Below, piece after piece: positions 17,196 through 24,732 of a stretch of 64,000 nt of DNA (position 1 is its first letter; each line of letters starts with the position of its first letter). The notes under the pieces are model-generated. The model searched no databases, was not told the DNA's origin, and saw only the letters and a program-made list of their open reading frames with translations. This DNA comes from Cellulosimicrobium cellulans (GTDB lineage Bacteria; Actinomycetota; Actinomycetes; Actinomycetales; Cellulomonadaceae), in assembly GCF_006539945.1 (NCBI RefSeq), contig NZ_BJNZ01000008.1, positions 62,001-126,000 of the forward strand, read 5' to 3'. The translations under genes and the position numbers were made by a program.

Positions 17196-18530
17196 GTGCT
17201 GAGCAGCACCCGTACGACCCGCCGGCCCCGCAAGGCGATCACCGCCGTCGCAGGCCTCGCGGCCATCACCCTCACCCTGACCGCGTGCTCGAGCGGCTCC
17301 GGCTCGAACGACGACGAGACGGGCTCCGGCGACGGCGAGAAGATCACCCTCACCGTGGCCACGTTCAACGACTTCGGCTACACCGACGAGCTCCTCGCCG
17401 CGTACACCGAGGAGCACCCGAACGTCACGGTCAAGCAGACCAAGGCCGCCAAGTCCGAGGACGCGCGCACCAACCTCACCACCAAGCTCGCCGCCGGCGG
17501 CGAGGGCCTGGCGGACATCGAGGCCATCGAGGTCGACTGGCTCCCGGAGCTCATGCAGTACCCCGACCTCTTCACCGACCTCACCGACTCGGCGCTCGAC
17601 GGCCGCTGGGTGGACTGGAAGGTCCAGCAGGCCACGACGCCGGACGGCAAGCTCATCGGCTACGGGACGGACATCGGCCCGAGCGCGATCTGCTACCGCC
17701 AGGACCTCTTCGAGGCCGCCGGCCTGCCGACCGACCCCGCCGAGGTGGCGGAGCTCCTCGGTGGCGAGGACGCGACGTGGGACGACTACTTCGCCGCAGG
17801 CAAGACCTTCGTCGCCGCGAGCGACGCGGCCTGGTACGACTCGGCCATGTCGATCTCGCAGGGCATGGTCAACCAGATCGACAACGCCTACGAGGAGTCC
17901 GACGGCACGCCCAAGGACCTCGCGACGAACCAGCCGATCATCGACATCTACGACACCGTCCTCGAGCAGTCCACGACCAACGAGCTCTCCGCGGGCCTCG
18001 AGCAGTGGACGCCCGACTGGGACGCCGCGTTCCAGAACGACGGCTTCGCGACGATGATCTGCCCCGCGTGGATGACCGGCCCGGTCGAGGAGCGCTCGGG
18101 TGGCGTCACCGGCTGGAACGTCGCGGACGTCTTCCCCGGCGGCGGCCTCAACTGGGGCGGCTCGTTCCTCACGGTCCCGGCCTCCGGCCCGAACGCCGAG
18201 GCGGCCAAGGAGCTCGCTGCCTGGCTGACCGACCCGGCGCAGCAGACGACGGCCTTCGAGAACGCGGGCACGTTCCCGTCGCAGATCGAGGCGCAGGAGT
18301 CCGACGCCGTGCAGTCGTTCACGAACGACTTCTTCAACAACGCCCCGGTCGGCACGATCTTCGTGAACCGTGCGCTCGCGATCGACAGCGCCCCGTTCAA
18401 GGGCGCCAACTACTTCTCGATCCACACGACCGTCCAGGACGGCATCAAGCGCGTGGACGTCGAGAAGACCGACGACGCCGCGGCTTCGTGGCAGAAGACG
18501 CTCCAGTCCTTCCAGGACCTGGGCCTGTGA
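17196..18530 (+). CDS. cebE: cellobiose/beta-glucoside ABC transporter substrate-binding lipoprotein
   Basis: This 444-residue family-1 solute-binding lipoprotein has a basic N-terminus, a hydrophobic segment and a lipobox ending LTAC, with Cys31 as the lipidation site, followed by a Ser/Gly/Asp linker. The mature domain has the usual SBP pattern (TVATFNDFG, GYGTDIGPSAICYRQDLFEAAG, ASGPNAEAAKELAAWL). It should capture oligosaccharide outside the membrane for the two permeases downstream. Cellobiose or related beta-glucosides are inferred from the GH1 enzyme and CebR-type operators in the same operon. The GTG start follows AAGGGAG. No ATPase gene is present, so a shared MsiK-like ATPase encoded elsewhere is expected. 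Confidence 0.86.
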   Translation: MLSSTRTTRRPRKAITAVAGLAAITLTLTACSSGSGSNDDETGSGDGEKITLTVATFNDFGYTDELLAAYTEEHPNVTVKQTKAAKSEDARTNLTTKLAAGGEGLADIEAIEVDWLPELMQYPDLFTDLTDSALDGRWVDWKVQQATTPDGKLIGYGTDIGPSAICYRQDLFEAAGLPTDPAEVAELLGGEDATWDDYFAAGKTFVAASDAAWYDSAMSISQGMVNQIDNAYEESDGTPKDLATNQPIIDIYDTVLEQSTTNELSAGLEQWTPDWDAAFQNDGFATMICPAWMTGPVEERSGGVTGWNVADVFPGGGLNWGGSFLTVPASGPNAEAAKELAAWLTDPAQQTTAFENAGTFPSQIEAQESDAVQSFTNDFFNNAPVGTIFVNRALAIDSAPFKGANYFSIHTTVQDGIKRVDVEKTDDAAASWQKTLQSFQDLGL

Positions 18531-18536
18531 CCTGAC

Positions 18537-18572
18537 GGGGCCGGGGCGGCACCACGGTGCCGCCCCGGCCCC
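18537..18572 (+). terminator. 17-bp hairpin between cebE and cebF
   Basis: Perfect 17-bp arms (18537-18553 and 18556-18572) start 6 nt after the binding-protein stop. Within an operon such a stem probably stabilises the upstream mRNA and reduces read-through, giving more binding protein than permease. Confidence 0.7.
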
Positions 18573-18653
18573 GCTCGCGTCCACCGCCGGGCGACGCCGC
18601 CCCGGCGGCCGCCCGACCGCCACCCGCAGTCACCAGCAGCCCAGGAACCTCAC

Positions 18654-19778
18654 ATGGCCGTCCTCTCGCCCACCCAGCCCTCCCCGGGGCTCAGCGGGCC
18701 GACGCCGCGCACGCCGCGACGCGTCGGCTTCTCCCAGCGTCTGAGCCGCTGGGACGTCAAGGTCTCGCCCTACCTCTACATCTCGCCCTTCTTCATCCTG
18801 TTCGCGATCACGGGGCTCTTCCCGCTCGTGTACACCGCCGTGGTGTCGGTCTACGACTGGAACCTGCTCGGCGGCCAGGGCGACTTCGTCGGCCTCCAGA
18901 ACTACACGGACGTCCTCGCGCAGCCCACGTTCTGGAAGTCGCTGCGCAACACGTTCTCGATCTTCCTGCTGTCGTCCGTGCCGCAGGTGATCGCCGCCAT
19001 CGCGATCGCCGCTCTCCTCGACCAGAACCTGCGCGCCGCCACGTTCTGGCGCATGGGTGTCCTGCTCCCCTACGTCGTCGCCCCCGTCGCGGTGTCGATG
19101 ATCTTCGGCCGCCTCTTCGCCGACCAGTACGGCCTCATCAACGAGCTCCTCGGCCTCGTCGGCATCGAGCCGATCCGCTGGCACGCGGACGCGCTCGCGA
19201 GCCACGTCGCCATCGCGTCGATGGTGAACTTCCGCTGGACGGGCTACAACGCGCTGATCTTCCTCGCCGCGATGCAGGCTGTGCCGCGCGAGCTGTACGA
19301 GGCCGCGATCATCGACGGCGCCGGCCGCGTGCGCCAGTTCTTCTCCGTGACCGTCCCGCAGATCCGCGCGACGATCATCTTCGTGGTCATCACGTCGACC
19401 ATCGGCGGGCTCCAGATCTTCGACGAGCCCCGCATGTACGACGCGCAGGGCCTCGGCGGCGCCGACCGGCAGTGGATGACCACCGTGCTGTACCTCTACG
19501 ACGTCGCGTGGGGCAACCAGAAGAACTTCGGCCGCGCGGCCGCGGTCGCCTGGCTGCTGTTCCTCCTCATCCTCGTCATCGGGATGATCAACTTCCTCGT
19601 GACCCGGCGTATCGCCACCTCCAACGCCCAGCCGCGCCCGCCGCGGTGGGTCAGACGGCGTCGTGAGACCCAGAAGCGCCTGCGCGCCGAGGGCGCCATG
19701 TCCGCGCAGCGCTCCGCTGCCGGGGACCAGGCGTCCGCACCGACCGCCGCCCGCACGACCGACCGGAGGAAGCGATGA
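18654..19778 (+). CDS. cebF: sugar ABC transporter permease (MalF/CebF type)
   Basis: This 374-residue protein has six membrane segments (first near 42-62) and the binding-protein-dependent transport EAA loop, ELYEAAIIDGAGRVRQFFSVTVPQI. The Gly of that loop docks with the cytoplasmic ATPase. N-terminal (about 35 residues) and C-terminal (about 50 residues, Arg/Ala-rich) cytoplasmic extensions flank the core. The ATG follows AGGAACC, and the stop overlaps the next gene by ATGA, indicating coupling. It pairs with the downstream permease to form the membrane channel. The symbol rests on operon context. Confidence 0.9.
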   Translation: MAVLSPTQPSPGLSGPTPRTPRRVGFSQRLSRWDVKVSPYLYISPFFILFAITGLFPLVYTAVVSVYDWNLLGGQGDFVGLQNYTDVLAQPTFWKSLRNTFSIFLLSSVPQVIAAIAIAALLDQNLRAATFWRMGVLLPYVVAPVAVSMIFGRLFADQYGLINELLGLVGIEPIRWHADALASHVAIASMVNFRWTGYNALIFLAAMQAVPRELYEAAIIDGAGRVRQFFSVTVPQIRATIIFVVITSTIGGLQIFDEPRMYDAQGLGGADRQWMTTVLYLYDVAWGNQKNFGRAAAVAWLLFLLILVIGMINFLVTRRIATSNAQPRPPRWVRRRRETQKRLRAEGAMSAQRSAAGDQASAPTAARTTDRRKR

Positions 19779-20695
19779 GCTCCGTCCCCGTCATCGCCCA
19801 GACCGCGGGCCCGGGTGCGGCCCGCGCCGCAGCCCGACGCCGCGGTGCCGGCAAGAACGTCGGCGGCACCCAGCGCCGCCCGCGCTGGGTCACGTACACC
19901 ATCCTCGGGGTCGTCCTGCTGATCTCGGTGTTCCCGCTGTACTTCACCCTCATCCTGGGCTCGTCGACGCCCGAGGAGATCTCGCGGAGCGCGCTGCCCC
20001 AGCTCCTGCCGGACGCGAGCCTGTTCGACCGGTTCGCCGAGGTCATCAACTCCGACGCGATCAACTTCTGGAAGGCCGCCTGGAACTCGGTGGTCGTCGC
20101 GGTGCTCACGTCGCTGTCCGTCGTGCTCTTCTCGACGCTCGCGGGCTTCTCGTTCGCCAAGCTCCGGTTCCGGGGGCGCGGGCCGCTCCTCGTCTTCGTC
20201 ATCGCGACGATGGCGGTCCCGACGCAGCTCGGCGTCATCCCGATGTACATCCTCATGTCGGACCTCGGGTGGATCGGCAAGCTCCAGGCCGTCATCGTGC
20301 CCGCGCTCGTCACCGCGTTCGGCGTCTTCTGGATGACGCAGTACCTGGGCGAGGCGCTCCCGTACGAGCTCATCGAGGCGGCCCGCGTCGACGGCGCGTC
20401 GATGTTCCGCACGTTCTGGTCCATCGCGCTCCCTGCGGCGCGCCCTGCCGCCGCGATGCTCGGTCTGTTCACCTTCGTGCAGCAGTGGACGAACTTCTTC
20501 TGGCCGTCGATCGTGCTCAACCAGAACAACCCGACGTTGCCGCTGGTCGTCCGGTCCCTCCAGGCGAACTTCTTCGTCGACTACTCGCTCGTCATGGCGG
20601 GGATCTTCCTCGTGACCCTGCCGCTGATCGTCATCTTCATCTTCACCGGCCGCCAGCTCGTGGCGGGCATCATGCAGGGCGCCGTCAAGGGCTGA
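19775..20695 (+). CDS. cebG: sugar ABC transporter permease (MalG/CebG type)
   Basis: This 306-residue protein has six predicted membrane helices and the EAA motif YELIEAARVDGASMFRTFWSIALP. It ends GAVKG, as usual for MalG-type subunits. The start overlaps the preceding permease stop (ATGA). A 134-nt gap with a strong hairpin follows before the beta-glucosidase gene. It forms the heterodimeric channel with the preceding subunit. Confidence 0.91.
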   Translation: MSSVPVIAQTAGPGAARAAARRRGAGKNVGGTQRRPRWVTYTILGVVLLISVFPLYFTLILGSSTPEEISRSALPQLLPDASLFDRFAEVINSDAINFWKAAWNSVVVAVLTSLSVVLFSTLAGFSFAKLRFRGRGPLLVFVIATMAVPTQLGVIPMYILMSDLGWIGKLQAVIVPALVTAFGVFWMTQYLGEALPYELIEAARVDGASMFRTFWSIALPAARPAAAMLGLFTFVQQWTNFFWPSIVLNQNNPTLPLVVRSLQANFFVDYSLVMAGIFLVTLPLIVIFIFTGRQLVAGIMQGAVKG

Positions 20696-20764
20696 CGCCC
20701 GGCGCCACCGCGCGGAGCCCGACCGCGCACCACCCCGGTGCGCGACGCCCGCGCGGCAGACCGT

Positions 20765-20796
20765 CGCGCGGGCGGGCCCACCGGCCCGCCCGCGCG
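20765..20796 (+). terminator. 14-bp hairpin between cebG and the beta-glucosidase gene
   Basis: Perfect 14-bp arms (20765-20778 and 20783-20796) flank a CACC loop. It could be an intra-operon attenuator or a processing site. Confidence 0.55.
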
Positions 20797-20829
20797 CCAC
20801 TCCTCGACCTCTCGAAGGACAATCGACCC

Positions 20830-22365
20830 ATGACCAGCTTCGTCCCGTCCGCGCCCCTCCTCCCGAACCCGGCGACCGCGACCGGACGCGTCGAGATGCC
20901 CCCGGGCTTCCTCTGGGGCGCCGCGACCGCCGCGTTCCAGATCGAGGGCGCGGGGCACACCGACGGCCGCACGGACTCGGTGTGGGACGCGTTCGCCCGC
21001 GTCCCGGGTGCCGTCGTGAACGGCGACGACGGCATGGTCGCGTGCGACCACTACCACCGGTACCGCGAGGACGTCGCGCTCATGCGCGAGCTCAACCTCG
21101 GCACGTACCGGTTCTCGACGTCGTGGGCGCGCGTCCGGCCCGACGGCGGCGCGCCCAACCCGGCGGGCATCGCCTTCTACGACCGCCTCGTCGACGAGCT
21201 GCTCGGCGCGGGCATCCTGCCGTGGCTGACGCTGTACCACTGGGACCTCCCGCAGGCCCTCGAGGAGAGGGGCGGCTGGACCTCGCGCGACACGGCCTAC
21301 CTCTTCGCCGAGTACGCCGTGACGATGCACGAGGCCCTCGGCGACCGCGTCGGCGTGTGGACGACGCTCAACGAGCCGTGGTGCTCGGCCTTCCTCGGCT
21401 ACACCGCGGGCGTGCACGCGCCGGGCCGCCAGTCGCGCGAGGACGGCCTCGCCGCGGCGCACCACCTCCTGCTCGGCCACGGCCTCGCGGTCCAGGCGCT
21501 GCGCGAGCGTGCGCCGGAGGCGAACCTCGGCCTGACGCTGAACTTCACCGTCTCCGACCCGGTCGACCCGCAGGACCCGGCCGACGTCGACGCCGCGCGC
21601 CGCATCGACGGGCAGTTCAACCGGATCTTCCTCGACCCGGTCTTCCACGGCGAGTACCCCGCGGACGTCCTGGAGGACGTCGCGCCCTACGGGCTGCTCG
21701 ACCACGTCAAGGACGGCGACCTGGAGATCATCTCCACGCCGATCGACACGCTCGGTGTCAACTACTACAACGGCGGCGCCGTCTCGGGGCACCCGCTGCC
21801 CGCGACGGAGTCCGGCGGCGGGACGCGTCCCGAGGGCGTGCGCGACGAGCCCGCGGACGACGCGCCGGTGCGCGCGACGTCGTCCCCCTTCCCGGCCGCG
21901 GACGACGCGCACGACCGCTCGCGCGGCCTGCCCCGGACGGACATGGGCTGGGAGGTGCAGCCCGAGGGGCTGACGCGCCTGCTCACGCGCCTCCAGCGGG
22001 ACTTCACCGGCCCGCGCGGCGTGGCGATGTACATCACGGAGAACGGCGCGGCCTACCCCGACCAGGTGGCCGAGGACGGCACCGTGGACGACCAGGACCG
22101 GCTCGAGTTCATCGACGCGCACCTGCGCGCGACGCGCGACGCGATCGACGCCGGCGCGGACGTGCGCGGGTACTTCGCGTGGTCGCTGCTCGACAACTTC
22201 GAGTGGGCGCTCGGGTACACCAAGCGGTTCGGCATCGTCCGCGTCGACTACGAGACGCAGGAGCGCACGGTCAAGGCGAGCGGCGCCTGGTACGCGCAGG
22301 TCGCGCGCGACAACGCGGTGCCGGCGCGCGACGCGGCCGCCGCGGACGCCACCGCCGGGGAGTGA
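20830..22365 (+). CDS. bglC: GH1 beta-glucosidase, cytoplasmic
   Basis: This 511-residue family-1 glycoside hydrolase opens with the GH1 signature FLWGAATAAFQIEGA. The general acid/base is Glu182 in TLNEPW and the nucleophile is Glu404 in YITENG; the C-terminal WSLLDNFEW substrate loop is present. There is no signal peptide, so it should split imported cellobiose or beta-glucosides inside the cell. Position behind the transporter and ahead of a LacI regulator mirrors cebEFG-bglC of Streptomyces. The ATG follows CGAAGGAC. A variable loop near residues 325-370 is acidic and low in complexity. Confidence 0.94.
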   Translation: MTSFVPSAPLLPNPATATGRVEMPPGFLWGAATAAFQIEGAGHTDGRTDSVWDAFARVPGAVVNGDDGMVACDHYHRYREDVALMRELNLGTYRFSTSWARVRPDGGAPNPAGIAFYDRLVDELLGAGILPWLTLYHWDLPQALEERGGWTSRDTAYLFAEYAVTMHEALGDRVGVWTTLNEPWCSAFLGYTAGVHAPGRQSREDGLAAAHHLLLGHGLAVQALRERAPEANLGLTLNFTVSDPVDPQDPADVDAARRIDGQFNRIFLDPVFHGEYPADVLEDVAPYGLLDHVKDGDLEIISTPIDTLGVNYYNGGAVSGHPLPATESGGGTRPEGVRDEPADDAPVRATSSPFPAADDAHDRSRGLPRTDMGWEVQPEGLTRLLTRLQRDFTGPRGVAMYITENGAAYPDQVAEDGTVDDQDRLEFIDAHLRATRDAIDAGADVRGYFAWSLLDNFEWALGYTKRFGIVRVDYETQERTVKASGAWYAQVARDNAVPARDAAAADATAGE

Positions 22366-22420
22366 CGACACGGTGAGCGGGGCGGTGCGGTCGGCGGGGC
22401 GCGCGCGGGATACTGTCCTG

Positions 22421-23437
22421 ATGAACAGCCTGCGCTCCGCGCCGACCCTGGACGAGGTGGCCCAGACGGCGGGTGTCTCGCGCTCGACCGCGTCGCGCGC
22501 GATCAACGGCGGCCTGCGCGTGTCGCCCGAGGCCCAGGCGGCGGTCGACGCCGCCGTCGCCCAGCTCGGCTACACGCCCAACCGCGCCGCCCGCTCCCTC
22601 GTGACGCGCCGCACCGACTCGATCGCGCTCGTGGTCCCCGAGCCGGACGAGCGCATCCTCACCGACCCGTTCCTCGCGGGCACGATGCGCGGCGTGAGCG
22701 CCGCGCTCGGGGGCACGGACCTCCAGCTCGTCCTGCTGTTCGCGCGGCCCGACGAGCAGCCGGGCCGCATCGTCCGGTACCTGAGCAGCGGGCACGTGGA
22801 CGGCGCGATCGTCGCGTCGCACCACCGCGACGACGAGCTCGAGGAGGCGCTGCTCGCGGCCCGGCTGCCCGCGGTCTTCGTCGGGCGTCCGTTCCGCCCG
22901 ACGCCCGACCTCCTCTACGTCGACGTCGACAACGTCGAGGGCGGCCGCCTCGCGGCGCGCCGGCTCGTCGAGGCGGGCCGCCGCCGCATCGCGACGATCG
23001 CCGGTCCGCAGGACATGACGGCCGGCGTCGACCGGCTCACGGGCTGGCGCGAGGTGCTCCAGGGTGCGGGCCTGCCCGACGACGCGGTCGAGATCGGCGA
23101 CTTCGCCGTAGCCGGCGGCGCCGCCGCGATGGAGCGCATCCTCGCGGCACACCCCGACGTCGACGGCCTGTTCGTCGCGTCGGACCTCATGGCCGAGGGC
23201 GCGCTGCGCGTCCTGGCGGCGCACGGGCGCGACGTGCCGCGCGACGTGTCCGTGGTCGGGTTCGACAACCTCGCGACCGCCGCCTCGACGGTGCCGCCGC
23301 TCACGACGGTCCAGAACCCGATGGTCGAGATGGTCCGCGGTGCGACGGACCTCCTGCTCGACCTCGTCGGCGGGCGCGGGGACGAGATCGCGTCGCAGGT
23401 CCTCTCCCCCGAGCTCGTCGAGCGCGACTCGGTCTGA
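22421..23437 (+). CDS. cebR: LacI-type regulator of the beta-glucoside operon (CebR/CelR-like)
   Basis: This 338-residue regulator has an N-terminal helix-turn-helix (PTLDEVAQTAGVSRSTASRA) and the hinge-helix segment ending NRAARSLVTRR, followed by a periplasmic-binding-protein-like sensor domain with VDGLFVASDLMAEGAL and SVVGFDNL. CebR and CelR of this family bind TGGGAGCGCTCCCA and are released by cellobiose; three such sites lie before the operon. The ATG lies 4 nt after a TACTGT -10-like box (22411-22416), so it may have its own near-leaderless promoter beyond read-through from the operon. A hairpin terminator follows directly. Confidence 0.92.
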   Translation: MNSLRSAPTLDEVAQTAGVSRSTASRAINGGLRVSPEAQAAVDAAVAQLGYTPNRAARSLVTRRTDSIALVVPEPDERILTDPFLAGTMRGVSAALGGTDLQLVLLFARPDEQPGRIVRYLSSGHVDGAIVASHHRDDELEEALLAARLPAVFVGRPFRPTPDLLYVDVDNVEGGRLAARRLVEAGRRRIATIAGPQDMTAGVDRLTGWREVLQGAGLPDDAVEIGDFAVAGGAAAMERILAAHPDVDGLFVASDLMAEGALRVLAAHGRDVPRDVSVVGFDNLATAASTVPPLTTVQNPMVEMVRGATDLLLDLVGGRGDEIASQVLSPELVERDSV

Positions 23438-23489
23438 CCTCCCCCGTCGCCGTGGCGCCCTACCCGGGGTGCCGCGGCGACGTGGGAGG
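23438..23489 (+). terminator. hairpin terminator after the LacI gene
   Basis: Arms of 15 bp (23438-23452 and 23475-23489, one mismatch) begin right after the stop codon. They close the beta-glucoside operon. Confidence 0.7.
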
Positions 23490-23496
23490 GTCCTCG

Positions 23497-23502
23497 TAGC
23501 CT
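23497..23502 (+). promoter_or_regulatory. -10 box of the AlkZ-like gene (leaderless)
   Basis: TAGCCT ends 7 nt before the GTG at 23510, and there is no ribosome binding site. Confidence 0.55.
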
Positions 23503-23509
23503 GAGGTTC

Positions 23510-24712
23510 GTGACCTCGTCCTCGGCACTCCCGACCCCGCTCTCGCGCGCCGACGTGCTCACGGCGCGCTGGCACGCCCAGCAGCTCGACCGCGCGCCCG
23601 ACGCGGCCGACTCCCCGATCGACGTCGCCGTCCTCGACCTGGGCGTCCAGGACACCGGGCCCGACGGCGCCGCCTGGGGGCTCGCGGTGCGCGGCGCCCC
23701 GGCCGTGACGCCGGGCAGCCTCCCGCCGGACCTCGCCCTCGCCTGGACCCTGCGCGGCGCGCCGCACGTCTACCGTCGCGCGGACCTGGACGACGTCGCC
23801 GTCGCGACCGCCCCGCTCTCCGAGGCCGACGCCGCCAAGCGGGTCTTCGACGCGAGCAAGCCGCTGCGCGCGGCGGGACTCGCCGTGCTCGACGCGTTGC
23901 GCACGGAGGCGCGGCTCGAGCGCGAGATCGTCGTCGACCCGACCGTCAAGGGGGACCTCTCGACGCGGCTCACGCAGCGCCTCCCCGAGCAGCACCTGCG
24001 CTGGTGCCGGTCGTGCGGCGCGACGCACAGCTACGAGCAGACGTTCCGCCTCGCCGCGCTCCAGGCCGGGCTCGAGCTGGAGCCCGGCACGTCGCCGCCG
24101 GTGCTGCGGCGGGTGCCGGGCCTCGAGCCGTCGCTCTACGGCAGGCTCGGGACCGAGGCCGTGCCGCACCACGACGTCGTGCGGGGCTACCTGCGCTTCT
24201 TCCCCGCCGCGACCGTCCAGGACGTCGCGGGGTTCCTCGACGCGCCGGTCAAGGACGTGCGCGCCCTCTGGCCCGACGACGCCGTGCGTGTGGAGATCAC
24301 CGACGCCGAGCCCGGCGCGCGCCCGGCCGAGCGCTGGGCGCTGGCCGACGACGTCGAACAGCTCCGGGGCGCCGCGGCCCGACACCGCGACGTGCGGCCG
24401 GGCACCGGTGCCCCCGTGGTCCGGCTCGTGGGCCCGTACGACCTGTACCTCCAGCTCCGCGACCGCGCCACGCTCGTGGCCGACGCGGCGCGCGCCAAGG
24501 ACTTGTGGCGCGTCCTCGGCCGGCCCGGGGCCGTGCTCGCGGACGGCGAGGTCGTCGGGACGTGGCGGCCCCGCGCGTCGGGCCGGCGGCTCACCGTCCT
24601 CACGGACCCGTGGGTCCCGTGGGACGCCGCGCTCACGGACGCCGTCGCCGAGCAGGCCGAGCGCCTGCGAGCGTTCCGCGACGCGGCGTCCGTGACCGTC
24701 TCGTCGGCGTAG
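23510..24712 (+). CDS. AlkZ-like winged-helix DNA-binding protein (HTH_42)
   Basis: This 400-residue protein matches the tandem winged-helix HTH_42/AlkZ family: LSRADVLTARWHAQQL at the start, SLPPDLALAWTLRGAPHVYRR in the first third, and near the C-terminus the family block PYDLYLQLRDRATLVAD. Streptomyces AlkZ is a DNA glycosylase that unhooks azinomycin crosslinks and protects the producer; most other members are uncharacterised repair-like proteins. No biosynthetic cluster is nearby, so a general alkylation-repair role is likelier than self-resistance. The start is set by a TAGCCT -10 box. It is convergent with putA. Confidence 0.8.
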   Translation: MTSSSALPTPLSRADVLTARWHAQQLDRAPDAADSPIDVAVLDLGVQDTGPDGAAWGLAVRGAPAVTPGSLPPDLALAWTLRGAPHVYRRADLDDVAVATAPLSEADAAKRVFDASKPLRAAGLAVLDALRTEARLEREIVVDPTVKGDLSTRLTQRLPEQHLRWCRSCGATHSYEQTFRLAALQAGLELEPGTSPPVLRRVPGLEPSLYGRLGTEAVPHHDVVRGYLRFFPAATVQDVAGFLDAPVKDVRALWPDDAVRVEITDAEPGARPAERWALADDVEQLRGAAARHRDVRPGTGAPVVRLVGPYDLYLQLRDRATLVADAARAKDLWRVLGRPGAVLADGEVVGTWRPRASGRRLTVLTDPWVPWDAALTDAVAEQAERLRAFRDAASVTVSSA

Positions 24713-24732
24713 GCCGCGACGAGGTAGCGGGA

